From positions 1 to 55,155 of the forward strand of contig CANRPD010000010.1 of the NCBI GenBank assembly GCA_947632385.1: a stretch of 55,155 bases of DNA. Reading direction: 5' to 3'. This document shows, piece after piece, positions 39,926-48,069 of the stretch. The notes below the pieces were generated by a model that saw only the letters and a program-made list of their open reading frames with translations, had not been told where the DNA came from and made no database searches. Both the position numbers and the translations under genes were made by a program. Positions within the stretch are counted from its first letter, which is position 1. Each line of letters begins with the position of its first letter. The stretch is from an uncultured Clostridia bacterium. Lineage in GTDB: Bacteria > Bacillota > Clostridia > Oscillospirales > Acutalibacteraceae.

Positions 39926-41920
39926 ATGAGACCGGAACACAGCATCCTGTTCGAAGAAACGCACGTGGGCGGTGTGACCCTGAAAAACCGCTTTTCCATG
40001 GCGCCCATGGGCCCGCTGGGCCTGGGCGACGCCGACGGCGGCTTCAACCAGCGGGGCATCGACTACTACACCGAGCGGGCCAAGGGCGGCACCGGACTGA
40101 TCATCACCGGCGTCACCTTTGTGGACAACGAAGTGGAAGAGCACGGCATGCCCAACTGCCCCAGCCCCACCTACAATTCGGTGCACTTTGTGCGCACGGC
40201 CCGGGAGATGACCGAGCGCATCCACGCCTATGGGGCCAAGATCTGGCTGCAGATGTCCGCAGGCTTCGGCCGGGTGACCATTCCCACCAACCTGGGAGAG
40301 TATCCCCCGGTGGCGCCCTCTCCCATCATGCACCGGTGGCTGGACAAGATCTGCCGGGAGCTGACCGTGGAGGAGATCCACAAGATCGTCCGGAGCTTTG
40401 GCGACGGGGCCTTCAACGCCAAGCGGGCGGGCTTTGACGGTGTGGAGATCCACGCCGTGCACGAAGGCTATCTGCTGGACCAGTTTGCCATCGCTTTCTT
40501 CAACCACCGCACGGACGCCTACGGCGGCAGCCTGGAAAACCGGCTGCGGTTTGCCCGGGAAGTCGTGGAGGAGATCAAGAAGCGGTGCGGCCCGGACTTT
40601 GTGGTGGCCCTGCGGTACAGTCCCAAGAGCTTCATGAAGGACTGGCGGGTGGGCGCGCTGCCGGGAGAAGAATTCGAGGAAAAGGGCCGTGACCTGCCGG
40701 AGGGCATCGAGGCCGCCAAGCTCCTGGTGCAGTACGGCTATGACTGCCTAGACGTGGACGTGGGCTGCTACGACGCCTGGTGGTGGAACCATCCGCCCAT
40801 GTATCAGAAAAAGGGCCTGTACATCGAATACGGCAAGCTCATGAAGGAGACCGTGGATGTGCCCATCATCGTGGCGGGCCGCATGGACAACCCGGACATG
40901 GCGGCGGCTGCGGTGCGGGACGGCGCCTGCGACATCGTCTCTCTGGGCCGGCCGCTGCTGGCGGACCCGGACTATGTGAACAAGCTCCGGGCCGGGCATG
41001 TGGCCGACATTCGCCCCTGCCTTTCCTGTCAGGAGGGCTGTATGGGCCGCATCCAGGAGTATTCCGCTCTGGGCTGTGCGGTGAACCCCGCCGCCTGCCG
41101 GGAGCGGGCCGCACGGCTGGTGCCTGCGGCCAAGCCCAAAAAGGTGCTCATCATCGGCGGTGGCCCTGCGGGGTGCGAGGCTGCCCGTGTGCTGGCTCTG
41201 CGGGGCCACATCCCGGTGCTGTGCGAGGCCGGCAGCCAGTTGGGCGGCAACCTGATCCCCGGCGGCGCACCGGACTTTAAGGAAGACGACCGGGCGCTGG
41301 CCCAATGGTACGCCCACACGCTGGACCAGCTGGGCGTCGAGGTCCGCCTCAACACCCGCATGGACGCCGAGGCAATCGGCAAAGAATCCTTTGACGCCCT
41401 GGTGCTGGCCACCGGCTCCCGGCCCAAGATGCTCCCCCTGGAGGGCGGACGGCTGCTCTCCGCCGAGGACGTGCTCCTGGGGAAGGAAGATCCCGGCAAA
41501 AAGACCGTGGTGGTGGGCGGCGGCCTGGTGGGCTGTGAGACCGCCCTGTGGCTGGCGCAAAAGGGCGTTCAGGTCACCATCGTGGAGGCCCTGGACAAGA
41601 TCCTGGCGCTCAACGGCCCCCTGTGCCACGCCAACAGCGAGATGCTGGAAGCGCTGATCCCCTTTAACGGCATCGAGACCGTGTGCTCCGCCTCCCTGAA
41701 GGGGGTGGACGCCGCCGGCGCCCTGGTGGAGCAGGACGGCCAGCAGCGGCACATCGACGCGGACTCCGTGATCCTGTGCATCGGCTACCGGAGCGAAAAC
41801 CAGCTCTACCGGGAGCTGGCCGGACAGGTGGAGGAGATCTACCAGATCGGCGACGCCAACCGCGTCTCCAATATCATGTATGCCATTTGGGACGCCTACG
41901 AGGTGGCGTCTACGCTGTAA
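39926..41920 (+). CDS. NADH:flavin oxidoreductase with Fe-S and FAD domains (BaiCD/BaiH, 2,4-dienoyl-CoA reductase family)
   Basis: A 664-residue old-yellow-enzyme-type ene-reductase. Residues 1-370 are the FMN-binding TIM barrel (LKNRFSMAPMG, GFDGVEIHAVHEGYLLDQF, YGGSLENRLRF). The 4Fe-4S motif C-x2-C-x3-C-x11-C is in CLSCQEGCMG...GC. From residue 405 an FAD/NAD(P)H domain follows (VLIIGGGPAGCEAARVLALRG, then VVVGGGLVGCETALWL). Members reduce activated C=C bonds: 2,4-dienoyl-CoA, cinnamate-like acids, or 3-oxo-delta4 bile acids (BaiCD, BaiH). The substrate cannot be decided here; a bile salt hydrolase elsewhere in the window is suggestive but 38 kb away. AGGAGGGGAG precedes ATG. Transcribed alone. 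Confidence 0.87.
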   Translation: MRPEHSILFEETHVGGVTLKNRFSMAPMGPLGLGDADGGFNQRGIDYYTERAKGGTGLIITGVTFVDNEVEEHGMPNCPSPTYNSVHFVRTAREMTERIHAYGAKIWLQMSAGFGRVTIPTNLGEYPPVAPSPIMHRWLDKICRELTVEEIHKIVRSFGDGAFNAKRAGFDGVEIHAVHEGYLLDQFAIAFFNHRTDAYGGSLENRLRFAREVVEEIKKRCGPDFVVALRYSPKSFMKDWRVGALPGEEFEEKGRDLPEGIEAAKLLVQYGYDCLDVDVGCYDAWWWNHPPMYQKKGLYIEYGKLMKETVDVPIIVAGRMDNPDMAAAAVRDGACDIVSLGRPLLADPDYVNKLRAGHVADIRPCLSCQEGCMGRIQEYSALGCAVNPAACRERAARLVPAAKPKKVLIIGGGPAGCEAARVLALRGHIPVLCEAGSQLGGNLIPGGAPDFKEDDRALAQWYAHTLDQLGVEVRLNTRMDAEAIGKESFDALVLATGSRPKMLPLEGGRLLSAEDVLLGKEDPGKKTVVVGGGLVGCETALWLAQKGVQVTIVEALDKILALNGPLCHANSEMLEALIPFNGIETVCSASLKGVDAAGALVEQDGQQRHIDADSVILCIGYRSENQLYRELAGQVEEIYQIGDANRVSNIMYAIWDAYEVASTL

Positions 41921-41937
41921 ACCGTTTGACAGATCGC

Positions 41938-41975
41938 AAAGGGCCGTCCACCGAATACCGGTGGACGGCCCTTTT
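41938..41975 (+). terminator. Rho-independent terminator of the flavin oxidoreductase gene
   Basis: AAAGGGCCGTCCACCG pairs with CGGTGGACGGCCCTTT and is followed by T; the loop is about 4 bases. Confidence 0.92.
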
Positions 41976-42025
41976 GTGCGCCTTTTTACGTGTTCCCTTG
42001 TGCCCCGTTCCCCGAAACCGCAAAA

Positions 42026-42068
42026 CTGCCGGGAACCGACAGGCTGTGCTCCGGCAGCCTGTCTTTTT
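42026..42068. terminator. Bidirectional terminator with overlapping alternative stems
   Basis: Reading plus, ACAGGCTG (42039-42046) / CAGCCTGT (42055-42062) then CTTTTTT. Reading minus, CTGCCGG (from 42057) pairs with CCGGCAG (42026-42032), then TTTTG. The two stems overlap and share bases, so each strand uses a different hairpin. It separates convergent genes ending at 41920 and 42072. Confidence 0.65.
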
Positions 42069-42071
42069 TGT

Positions 42072-42707
42072 TTAGGACAGGAACAGCAGCACGTTCCCGT
42101 CAGGGTCGGTAAGGGTCATTTCTCTGCCGCCGTAAAACTGCGTTTGGGGAGGCTCTATGGCGCAGCCTCTCGCTTTCAACCTTTCATAGGTTCGGTCAAT
42201 ATCCCCACAATGAAAGACCAGATGGTTTTTAGATTCCAGCGAAGTCTTATTGCGCCAGATCCACACCACGGGCGCGTCCGCGCCTTCGCCCAACCGCAAA
42301 GCTGCCCCGAACCAGTCGCCGCTGCCCTCCTTTAGCACGGGAAAACCCAAGCTGCGATAGAATTCAAACGAGGCTTCGGGGTCTTCGGTGTAGATATTGA
42401 TGCCTGAAAATCCTGCACTCAGCGGAGCAAGCTGGGCCGCCCACCGCCTGCACACCCGGATCCGTTCCCCCGGGGGCGTATCGCCATGGACCGGGTCGCA
42501 GGTGTATTGTGTGAGCAGGGCGCAGGGGAGGTCCGGGCACTGGCCGCAGTGGACGAACCCCTTTTCCTGACAGCAGACGGCTACCGGGCATTCCCCGTGA
42601 AAGGGGTGCCCCTCCGTCTCGATGCAGCCGCCGCAGCCGTGGGTCTCCTTGTAGGCGCAGCCGGTGCAGTGCAGTCCGCAGCGGGAATCCACAACGTCGT
42701 TTTTCAT
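42072..42707 (-). CDS. Fusion: DUF3795 cysteine-rich domain plus VOC (glyoxalase-like) domain
   Basis: A 211-residue protein. Residues 1-85 are a DUF3795 domain with many cysteines (SRCGLHCTGCAYKETHGCGGC, CPVAVCCQEKGFVHCGQCPDLPC), probably a metal or Fe-S binding unit. Residues about 95-211 are a VOC/glyoxalase-bleomycin-resistance domain (FSGINIYTEDPEASFEFYRSLGF, then MTLTDPDGNVLLFL), a fold used by dioxygenases, isomerases and drug-binding proteins. The fusion suggests a metal-dependent enzyme or sensor; no substrate can be named. AAAGGAGGAAC precedes ATG. It is preceded by an inverted-repeat operator and by the gene of a WYL regulator, which probably controls it. Confidence 0.82.
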   Translation of the reverse strand: MKNDVVDSRCGLHCTGCAYKETHGCGGCIETEGHPFHGECPVAVCCQEKGFVHCGQCPDLPCALLTQYTCDPVHGDTPPGERIRVCRRWAAQLAPLSAGFSGINIYTEDPEASFEFYRSLGFPVLKEGSGDWFGAALRLGEGADAPVVWIWRNKTSLESKNHLVFHCGDIDRTYERLKARGCAIEPPQTQFYGGREMTLTDPDGNVLLFLS

Positions 42708-42740
42708 AGCAGTTCCTCCTTTGGGATGGTTTCTGACCCC

Positions 42741-42773
42741 ATCTTACCATCCCGCCGCGACAGCCCTATGTCA
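42741..42773 (-). promoter_or_regulatory. Promoter with GACA-N6-TGTC operator upstream of the DUF3795-VOC gene
   Basis: On the minus strand a TAAGAT -10 (42741-42746) lies downstream of an inverted repeat TGACATAGGGCTGTCG; its half-sites GACA (42759-42762) and TGTC (42769-42772) overlap the position of the -35. A dimeric regulator bound there would be expected to control the promoter. The WYL-family regulator encoded just upstream is the obvious candidate. Confidence 0.5.
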
Positions 42774-42815
42774 TGTTTCTGCAAAAAAAGACAGTTTTTC
42801 GGTTGATCCGCGTTC

Positions 42816-43715
42816 CTATCCTTCCTCATAGCGGTCCAGCATCCGCCGCAGCTCCTCCCGCATCCGCCGGGTCAGCTCCGGCGGGCCCAGCACCTGCACC
42901 CGCTCCCCAAAGGAGAGGAACCACCGCACCGCGTCCTCCGGTCCGGAAAACCCCCAGCGGGCCAGCAAGCGGCCGTCCGACAGCGTCTCGAAGGAATCCG
43001 GGCCGTATTCCTCCACCAGCCGGTACTTCTCCCGAGGATCGTACACCGCCTCAGTCCGATACGCATCGGTCATATGACTGCCGAACTGCCGTCGGCTCTC
43101 GGGGATCTCCCGGGGCGTAAAGCCGTTTTCGGTAAGGGAAAGCTCCCACAGCCTGCGCAGCTTGAACAGGCGGAGATCCTGCCTTTCCAGGCAGAACCCG
43201 AACAGATACCAGTCGTACCAGCGGTACACCACCTGATAGGGCTCCACCTCCCGGCGGGATTCACCTCCCGGCCCCGCGTAGCGGAACGCGGCCCGCCGGT
43301 GCTCCCGGATCCCCCGGCGCAGCAGGGCGATCTTCTTCGCCAGGTCCTCCGAGTAAAACGCCGCCAGATCGATGGAAAGCTCCTGCATGCCCGGCTTGAG
43401 CCCGGTGCCCAGCTTTTGGCGCAGGGCGGCGCCGGGGCCCTGATAGACGCTGTCCAGGCCGCCCAACCCCGTGAGCAGTGCGCTCAGCTCGTCCCGGGTG
43501 AACAGGGTGGTGTCCAGGGCAAAGCCCTCCATCAGGCGCAGCCCGCCGCCCACGCCCTGGGTGGTGACGATGGGGATCCCCGCCGCGCACAGGGTCTCGA
43601 TATCCCGCTGGACGGTGCGCCGGGACACTTCAAAGCGCTCCGCCAGCTGGGGCGCCGTGAGCTGCTTCCCCTGCTGCAGCAGGGCCAGCATGGCGATGAG
43701 CCGGTCAGTCTTCAT
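42816..43715 (-). CDS. HTH-WYL (YafY/DeoR-like) transcriptional regulator
   Basis: A 299-residue regulator. Residues 1-60 form a winged helix (LTAPQLAERFEVSRRTVQRDIETL, then GIPIVTTQGVGGGLRL). Residues about 130-215 are the WYL domain (RAAFRYAG, then EVEPYQVVYRWYDWYLFGFCLERQDLRLFKLRRL) that in other members senses ligands such as nucleotides or nucleic acid. The C-terminal 80 residues are the WCX-type extension. CGAGGTGATCC precedes ATG. It is followed, 108 bases on, by the DUF3795-VOC gene on the same strand with the operator between them. Confidence 0.87.
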   Translation of the reverse strand: MKTDRLIAMLALLQQGKQLTAPQLAERFEVSRRTVQRDIETLCAAGIPIVTTQGVGGGLRLMEGFALDTTLFTRDELSALLTGLGGLDSVYQGPGAALRQKLGTGLKPGMQELSIDLAAFYSEDLAKKIALLRRGIREHRRAAFRYAGPGGESRREVEPYQVVYRWYDWYLFGFCLERQDLRLFKLRRLWELSLTENGFTPREIPESRRQFGSHMTDAYRTEAVYDPREKYRLVEEYGPDSFETLSDGRLLARWGFSGPEDAVRWFLSFGERVQVLGPPELTRRMREELRRMLDRYEEG

Positions 43716-43733
43716 GGGATCACCTCGAATGAA

Positions 43734-43757
43734 GGGCCCCCGGCAAACCGGGGGCCC
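43734..43757 (-). terminator. Terminator-like hairpin after the MATE gene
   Basis: A perfect GGGCCCCCGG-CAAA-CCGGGGGCCC hairpin 8 bases after the MATE stop codon. The following minus-strand TTCATT is T-poor, so termination may be partial and read into the WYL gene. Confidence 0.55.
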
Positions 43758-43764
43758 GCAGCAT

Positions 43765-45180
43765 TTATTCCGCTTCCCCGGCCGTTTCCCCAGCCGGGGC
43801 GATCTTCTTCATCCACTTTTTGCTCTTCAGCCGGAAATAGCACCACACGCACTTGATGATCTGGTCGATCTTCAGCATGGTGTAGATCCAGAAGGAGGAC
43901 CAGTGGAGCACCAATCCGGCCAGCGCTCCCAGGGGAATGGACGCCACCCACAGAAACAGGATATCCCCCAGCATCAGGAACTTGGTGTCGCCTCCGGCCC
44001 GGAGCACGCCCTTGGTGAGGATGGAATTCATGGCCTGGAAGATGATGATAAAGCTGATGGAGTTCATCAGCTCCCAGGCGATCTCCTTAGCCTCGGGCGT
44101 CACATCGTAATAGCCGATGATGGGTCCCCGCAGCAGCAGGATGACCCCCGCCGCAAACACGCCCAGCACAAAGCCCAGCCCCAGGAAGGTATACCCCTGC
44201 TTCTGGGCTTTGTCGTACTCGCCCCGGCCCATGGTGTGTCCCGTGACGATGCCGCTGGCGTTGGAGATACCTTGGGTCAGCACGGAGCTCAGCTGCTGCA
44301 CCACCATGGTGACGGAGTTGGCCGCCACAAAGGCCGTGCCGATGCGCCCCATGATCATGGCCACGGAGTTGTTGCCCAGGGCCAGCAGGCTGTCGCTGAT
44401 GAGCACCGGGATGCTGATGCGCAGATAGTCCCGCACCAGGTCCTTGCAGGGCATGAACAGGTGCTTCAGCCGGTACCCGATGCGTCCATCCTTGAAGAAG
44501 AAGTATCCGCAGATGAACAGCAGCTCAAAGATCCGGGCGATCAGCGTCCCCAGGGCCGCGCCGGCGATCTCCATCCGGGGCGCGCCCAGCTTGCCGAAGA
44601 TGAACACCCAGTTGCAGAAGATGTTGATGAAAAACGCGGAGATGGAGGAGATCAGCGGCAGGCGCACCTGCCCCACGCTGCGCAGCACGATGGTACAGGT
44701 GAGGGACAGGCCCATGCAGTAGTACGTGGGCAGGATCCACCGCAGATAGGACACGCCGTAGCGGATGGTGGTCTCGTCGGCGGTGTAGATGCGCATGATC
44801 ATGGAGGGGGAGATCAGTGTGACCAGGGTGAACACGCTGGCAAAGGCCACGCACAGCCGCAGCATGATGGTCACGGCCTTGCGCAGGCTGTTCTTGTCCT
44901 GCATGCCCCAGAACCGGGCCGTCAGCACCGAGGCCCCCATGCCCATGCCCATGCAGCAGATCTGGAAGATGTTGATGAACTGTGTGGCCAAAGACGACGC
45001 CGACAGCTGGGCGTCGCCCATCTTGGAGAGCATCACCGTGTCCATCAGGTTGATGCCCACCGTGATGAGCTGCTGCAGGCTGATGGGGATGGCGATGCGG
45101 AAAATTGTTTTGTAAAATTCTTTGTCACCGATGTACTCCCGCAGCCGATCTCTGCGGGACAGGACGGACGGTTCGCTCAT
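43765..45180 (-). CDS. MATE family multidrug/metabolite exporter
   Basis: A 471-residue multidrug and toxic compound extrusion protein with about 12 membrane helices, two repeats of six. Typical motifs: FRIAIPISLQQLITVGINLMDTVMLSKMG at the start of the first half and YLRISIPVLISDSLLALGNNSVAMIMGRIG at the start of the second. It exports drugs or metabolites with Na+ or H+. The basic tail (RLKSKKWMKK) is cytosolic. Its ATG overlaps the stop codon of the NUDIX-G1PDH gene (ATGA), so the two are co-expressed from the promoter at 46890-46918. Confidence 0.88.
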   Translation of the reverse strand: MSEPSVLSRRDRLREYIGDKEFYKTIFRIAIPISLQQLITVGINLMDTVMLSKMGDAQLSASSLATQFINIFQICCMGMGMGASVLTARFWGMQDKNSLRKAVTIMLRLCVAFASVFTLVTLISPSMIMRIYTADETTIRYGVSYLRWILPTYYCMGLSLTCTIVLRSVGQVRLPLISSISAFFINIFCNWVFIFGKLGAPRMEIAGAALGTLIARIFELLFICGYFFFKDGRIGYRLKHLFMPCKDLVRDYLRISIPVLISDSLLALGNNSVAMIMGRIGTAFVAANSVTMVVQQLSSVLTQGISNASGIVTGHTMGRGEYDKAQKQGYTFLGLGFVLGVFAAGVILLLRGPIIGYYDVTPEAKEIAWELMNSISFIIIFQAMNSILTKGVLRAGGDTKFLMLGDILFLWVASIPLGALAGLVLHWSSFWIYTMLKIDQIIKCVWCYFRLKSKKWMKKIAPAGETAGEAE

Positions 45181-46850
45181 CGTGTCTCAGCCTCCTCGAT
45201 CATGGGCAATAGCCGCAGCAGCGTGATCCGCCGCCGCATATAGGGAGAAAACCGGATGCAGTCGTCCAGCAGCTCCCGGGGTTTTCCGATCTGGGCACAG
45301 GTGCATTTGCACCCTGCCCGCTCCATGGCCAGCCGGCAGGCGTCTGCTCCGGGCACGCTGCGGATGATGGCCCGGATCTGGGGCCACAGCGCCTGGAGCT
45401 GTTCCGGCGCGATCCCATCGGTGACGGGCGCGGGCCGGTTCAGCCGGTCCACCTCCGGCCACAGCGGCCCGTAGAAAGCCTCCACGGCCTGCCAGTCCGT
45501 GGCGTCCGGGCGGGCATGGATGGTCTCCAGCGCCGCCAGCCGCTCGTACAGCGTGAGCATCTCCAGAGTGCACACGCCCACGTCCTCTCCGTGCAGGTTG
45601 GGCACGATCCCCTCGGGCAGCTGCTTGCATTCCAGGCAGTGGGCCACCACGTGCTCGCTGCCGGAGGCCGGCCGGGAGTTCTGCATAAAGCTCATGCCCA
45701 CCCCCGTCAACAGCAGCGAGGCGAAGATCTGCCCCGCCGTCTCCTCATCGTTGCGGGTCACCCGGTCCGCCATGGCGGTGAGGTCGTCCACGGCCCGGCG
45801 GGTCAGCTCCGCCACCCGGGGACAGAGCTCTTCTCCGGTGAGCAGCGCGGAGATCTGCCAGTCCACCAAGGCCACATATTTGGCGATCATGTCCCCGAAC
45901 CCGGCGGATTTCAGCGCCGCCGGGGCCCGGGCCAGGATCTCCGTGTCTCCCAGGATGACCTCCGGGCTCTTGGCGGGCCAGCTGGCCTTGAACCCGTTTT
46001 GCACGATAGGCGCGCTGTACGAGGCGAACCCGTCCATGGAGGGCGCCGTGGCAAAGAGGGCCAGCAACTTGTCCTGCCGGGCGCAGGCCAGCCGGCAGAT
46101 GTCGTTGAGGGACCCGGTGCCCACCGAGAGCACGCTCATGTCCTGCCCGGCGATGCGCCGCTCTACGGCCTCCACTTCCTCCATGGTGGCCACCCGCAGG
46201 TCGGGGTAGAGCATCGTCTCCACCTGGAATCCCCCCAGGCTCTCCTGCACTCCCGCCGCGGCGGCCAGGGTGTTTCGGTCCGCCACCAGCAGCAGCCGGG
46301 GCGCAAACCCGTTCTCCTGCAGGATCTCCCCCACCCGGTGCACCAGTCCCTTGCCGATGCGGATATCCCGGACGGTGGTCGCATGCACCCGGCCGCAGGC
46401 ACAGGGCCCCTGCATCTCCCGGATCACCTTCCCCACGCAGTCTGGGTCAAAGGCCTCCTTGGGCTCCGGGTGCTCCGCCTGCAGCCGCTGCAAAATGGCC
46501 TCGTCCGCGGGGCAGAATTCCATCCCGTCCAGTTCCCCCGGGGTGACCCAGCGCAGCTCGCTGTGCTCCAGCCGCTGGGGCTCGCCCTGGGCGATCTCGG
46601 CGTTCATCAGGGTCATATGGACCTGCATGTCCGGGTAGGTGTGGGTGACCTCCATGAAAACATCCTTGGGCGCCACAGTGATCCCCAGCTCCTCCCGGCA
46701 TTCCCGGATCAGCGCCTGGGCCCGGGTCTCGCCGGGCTCCACCTTGCCCCCTACAAATTCCCACAGCAGGGCCCGCGCCTTGTTGGCGGGCCTTCTGCAG
46801 GCCAAAAACCGCTTGCCGCGCCAGATCAGCGCGGCCATCACTTCCGTCAT
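45177..46850 (-). CDS. Fusion: NUDIX hydrolase plus sn-glycerol-1-phosphate dehydrogenase
   Basis: One 557-residue frame. Residues 1-125 are a MutT-like NUDIX hydrolase: the box runs from Gly35 to Ile57 with Glu41, Arg49-Glu50 and Glu53-Glu54 in place, and WEFVGGKVEPGE is typical of 8-oxo-dGTP or CTP pyrophosphatases. Residues about 150-557 are a glycerol-1-phosphate dehydrogenase (AraM/EgsA type, group III dehydrogenase fold): SVGTGSLNDICRLAC for NAD binding, FATAPSMDGFAS, and GSEHVVAHCLE with the metal-binding His. In Bacillus AraM makes G1P for heptaprenylglyceryl phosphate. The last 60 residues are extra and Cys-rich. GAGGGAACGG precedes ATG. First gene of an operon with the MATE exporter. 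Confidence 0.85.
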   Translation of the reverse strand: MTEVMAALIWRGKRFLACRRPANKARALLWEFVGGKVEPGETRAQALIRECREELGITVAPKDVFMEVTHTYPDMQVHMTLMNAEIAQGEPQRLEHSELRWVTPGELDGMEFCPADEAILQRLQAEHPEPKEAFDPDCVGKVIREMQGPCACGRVHATTVRDIRIGKGLVHRVGEILQENGFAPRLLLVADRNTLAAAAGVQESLGGFQVETMLYPDLRVATMEEVEAVERRIAGQDMSVLSVGTGSLNDICRLACARQDKLLALFATAPSMDGFASYSAPIVQNGFKASWPAKSPEVILGDTEILARAPAALKSAGFGDMIAKYVALVDWQISALLTGEELCPRVAELTRRAVDDLTAMADRVTRNDEETAGQIFASLLLTGVGMSFMQNSRPASGSEHVVAHCLECKQLPEGIVPNLHGEDVGVCTLEMLTLYERLAALETIHARPDATDWQAVEAFYGPLWPEVDRLNRPAPVTDGIAPEQLQALWPQIRAIIRSVPGADACRLAMERAGCKCTCAQIGKPRELLDDCIRFSPYMRRRITLLRLLPMIEEAETR

Positions 46851-46889
46851 GCCGTTCCCTCGCTTTCCAAAAGCTGCCGATACCCGTTT

Positions 46890-46918
46890 ATTTTACCACG
46901 TTCCTCCCCCTTTGTAAA
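46890..46918 (-). promoter_or_regulatory. Sigma-A promoter of the NUDIX-G1PDH/MATE operon
   Basis: On the minus strand TTTACA (46913-46918), 17 bases, TAAAAT (46890-46895), about 40 bases before the start codon. It lies back to back with the mutY promoter. Confidence 0.8.
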
Positions 46919-46934
46919 GCCGAAACCCCGGGAC

Positions 46935-46963
46935 TTGCGCGTCCGGCGGGTTTGGTGTATACT
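46935..46963 (+). promoter_or_regulatory. Sigma-A promoter of the mutY operon
   Basis: TTGCGC (46935-46940), 17 bases, TATACT (46958-46963), 31 bases before the GTG start. Confidence 0.75.
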
Positions 46964-46994
46964 GTCCGGAGAAACCAAAAAGGGAGGCGGGACC

Positions 46995-48068
46995 GTGGCA
47001 AACGACCCCCTGGGGAAGATCGTTTCCCCGCTGCTCATGTGGTACGACCGGTGCAGGCGCAGTCTGCCCTGGCGGGAGACCCGGGACCCCTATCGGGTGT
47101 GGGTCTCGGAGACCATGCTCCAGCAAACCCGGGTGGAGACCGTCCTCCCCTACTACCAGCGGTTCCTGCAGGCCCTGCCCACGGTGGCGGATCTGGCCCA
47201 GGCGCCGGAGGATCAGCTCTTAAAGCTCTGGGAGGGCCTGGGCTATTACAGCCGGGTGCGCAGCCTGCAAAAGGCCGCCCGCCTGGTGCTGGAGGTCCAC
47301 GGCGGCCGCCTGCCCGAGACCGCGGAAGCCCTCCAGACTCTCCCGGGGATCGGCCCCTACACCGCCGGCGCCGTGGCCTCCATCGCCTTCGGCCAGCGGA
47401 TCCCGGCGGTGGACGGCAACGTCCTGCGGGTGACGGCCCGCCTGCTGAACGACTCTCGACCCATCTCCGATCCCGCCGTCAAGGCGGATTTCACCCGCTG
47501 GGTGGGGGCCGCCGTGCCCGCCCAACGTCCGGGAGATTTCAACCAGGCCCTGATGGATCTGGGGGCCATGGTGTGCCTGCCCGGCCCCTCCCCCCGGTGC
47601 GATGTCTGCCCCCTGCACGCCTTGTGCCTGGGGGCTGCCGCCGGCACGGCGGGTGCCCTGCCGGAAAAGGGCCCCAGATCTCCCCGAAAGATCCAGGAGC
47701 GCACGGTCTTCGTCCTGCTGTGCGGGGACCGGGCCGCCCTGCGCCGGCGGCCGGAAAGCGGTCTGCTGGCCGGCCTCTGGGAGCTCCCCGCCGTGGAGGA
47801 GCCCCTGGATGCCCCCGCCGCCCGAGCGACTTTGTCCGCCTGGGGCCTGACCCTGACCTCCGACTGCACCCCGCTGCCCCCGGCCAAGCACCTCTTCACC
47901 CACGTGGAGTGGCGCATGACCGCCTTCGCGGCCCGTGTGGCCCAGCCGCACCCGGACTTCACCTGGGCGGACCGCGCCGCCCTCCTTTCCCAGATCGCCC
48001 TGCCCTCGGCCTTTCGCACCTACCGGGCGGAGATCCTCGCCCGGCTGACCCCCAAGGAGGGATCTTGA
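46995..48068 (+). CDS. mutY: Adenine DNA glycosylase MutY
   Basis: A 357-residue base-excision repair glycosylase that removes A opposite 8-oxo-G. The start is GTG at 46995, placed by AGGGAGGCGGGACC and the promoter; the frame stays open far upstream but that part is antisense to the NUDIX gene. The HhH-GPD domain has WVSETMLQQTRVETV with the catalytic Glu and LPGIGPYTAGAVASIAFGQRIPAVDGNV with the catalytic Asp. The 4Fe-4S ligands are C-x7-C-x2-C-x5-C; the usual first spacing is x6. Residues 225-357 are the C-terminal NUDIX-like 8-oxo-G recognition domain. First gene of a four-gene operon; the next start is 1 base after its stop. Confidence 0.92.
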   Translation: MANDPLGKIVSPLLMWYDRCRRSLPWRETRDPYRVWVSETMLQQTRVETVLPYYQRFLQALPTVADLAQAPEDQLLKLWEGLGYYSRVRSLQKAARLVLEVHGGRLPETAEALQTLPGIGPYTAGAVASIAFGQRIPAVDGNVLRVTARLLNDSRPISDPAVKADFTRWVGAAVPAQRPGDFNQALMDLGAMVCLPGPSPRCDVCPLHALCLGAAAGTAGALPEKGPRSPRKIQERTVFVLLCGDRAALRRRPESGLLAGLWELPAVEEPLDAPAARATLSAWGLTLTSDCTPLPPAKHLFTHVEWRMTAFAARVAQPHPDFTWADRAALLSQIALPSAFRTYRAEILARLTPKEGS

Positions 48069-48069
48069 T

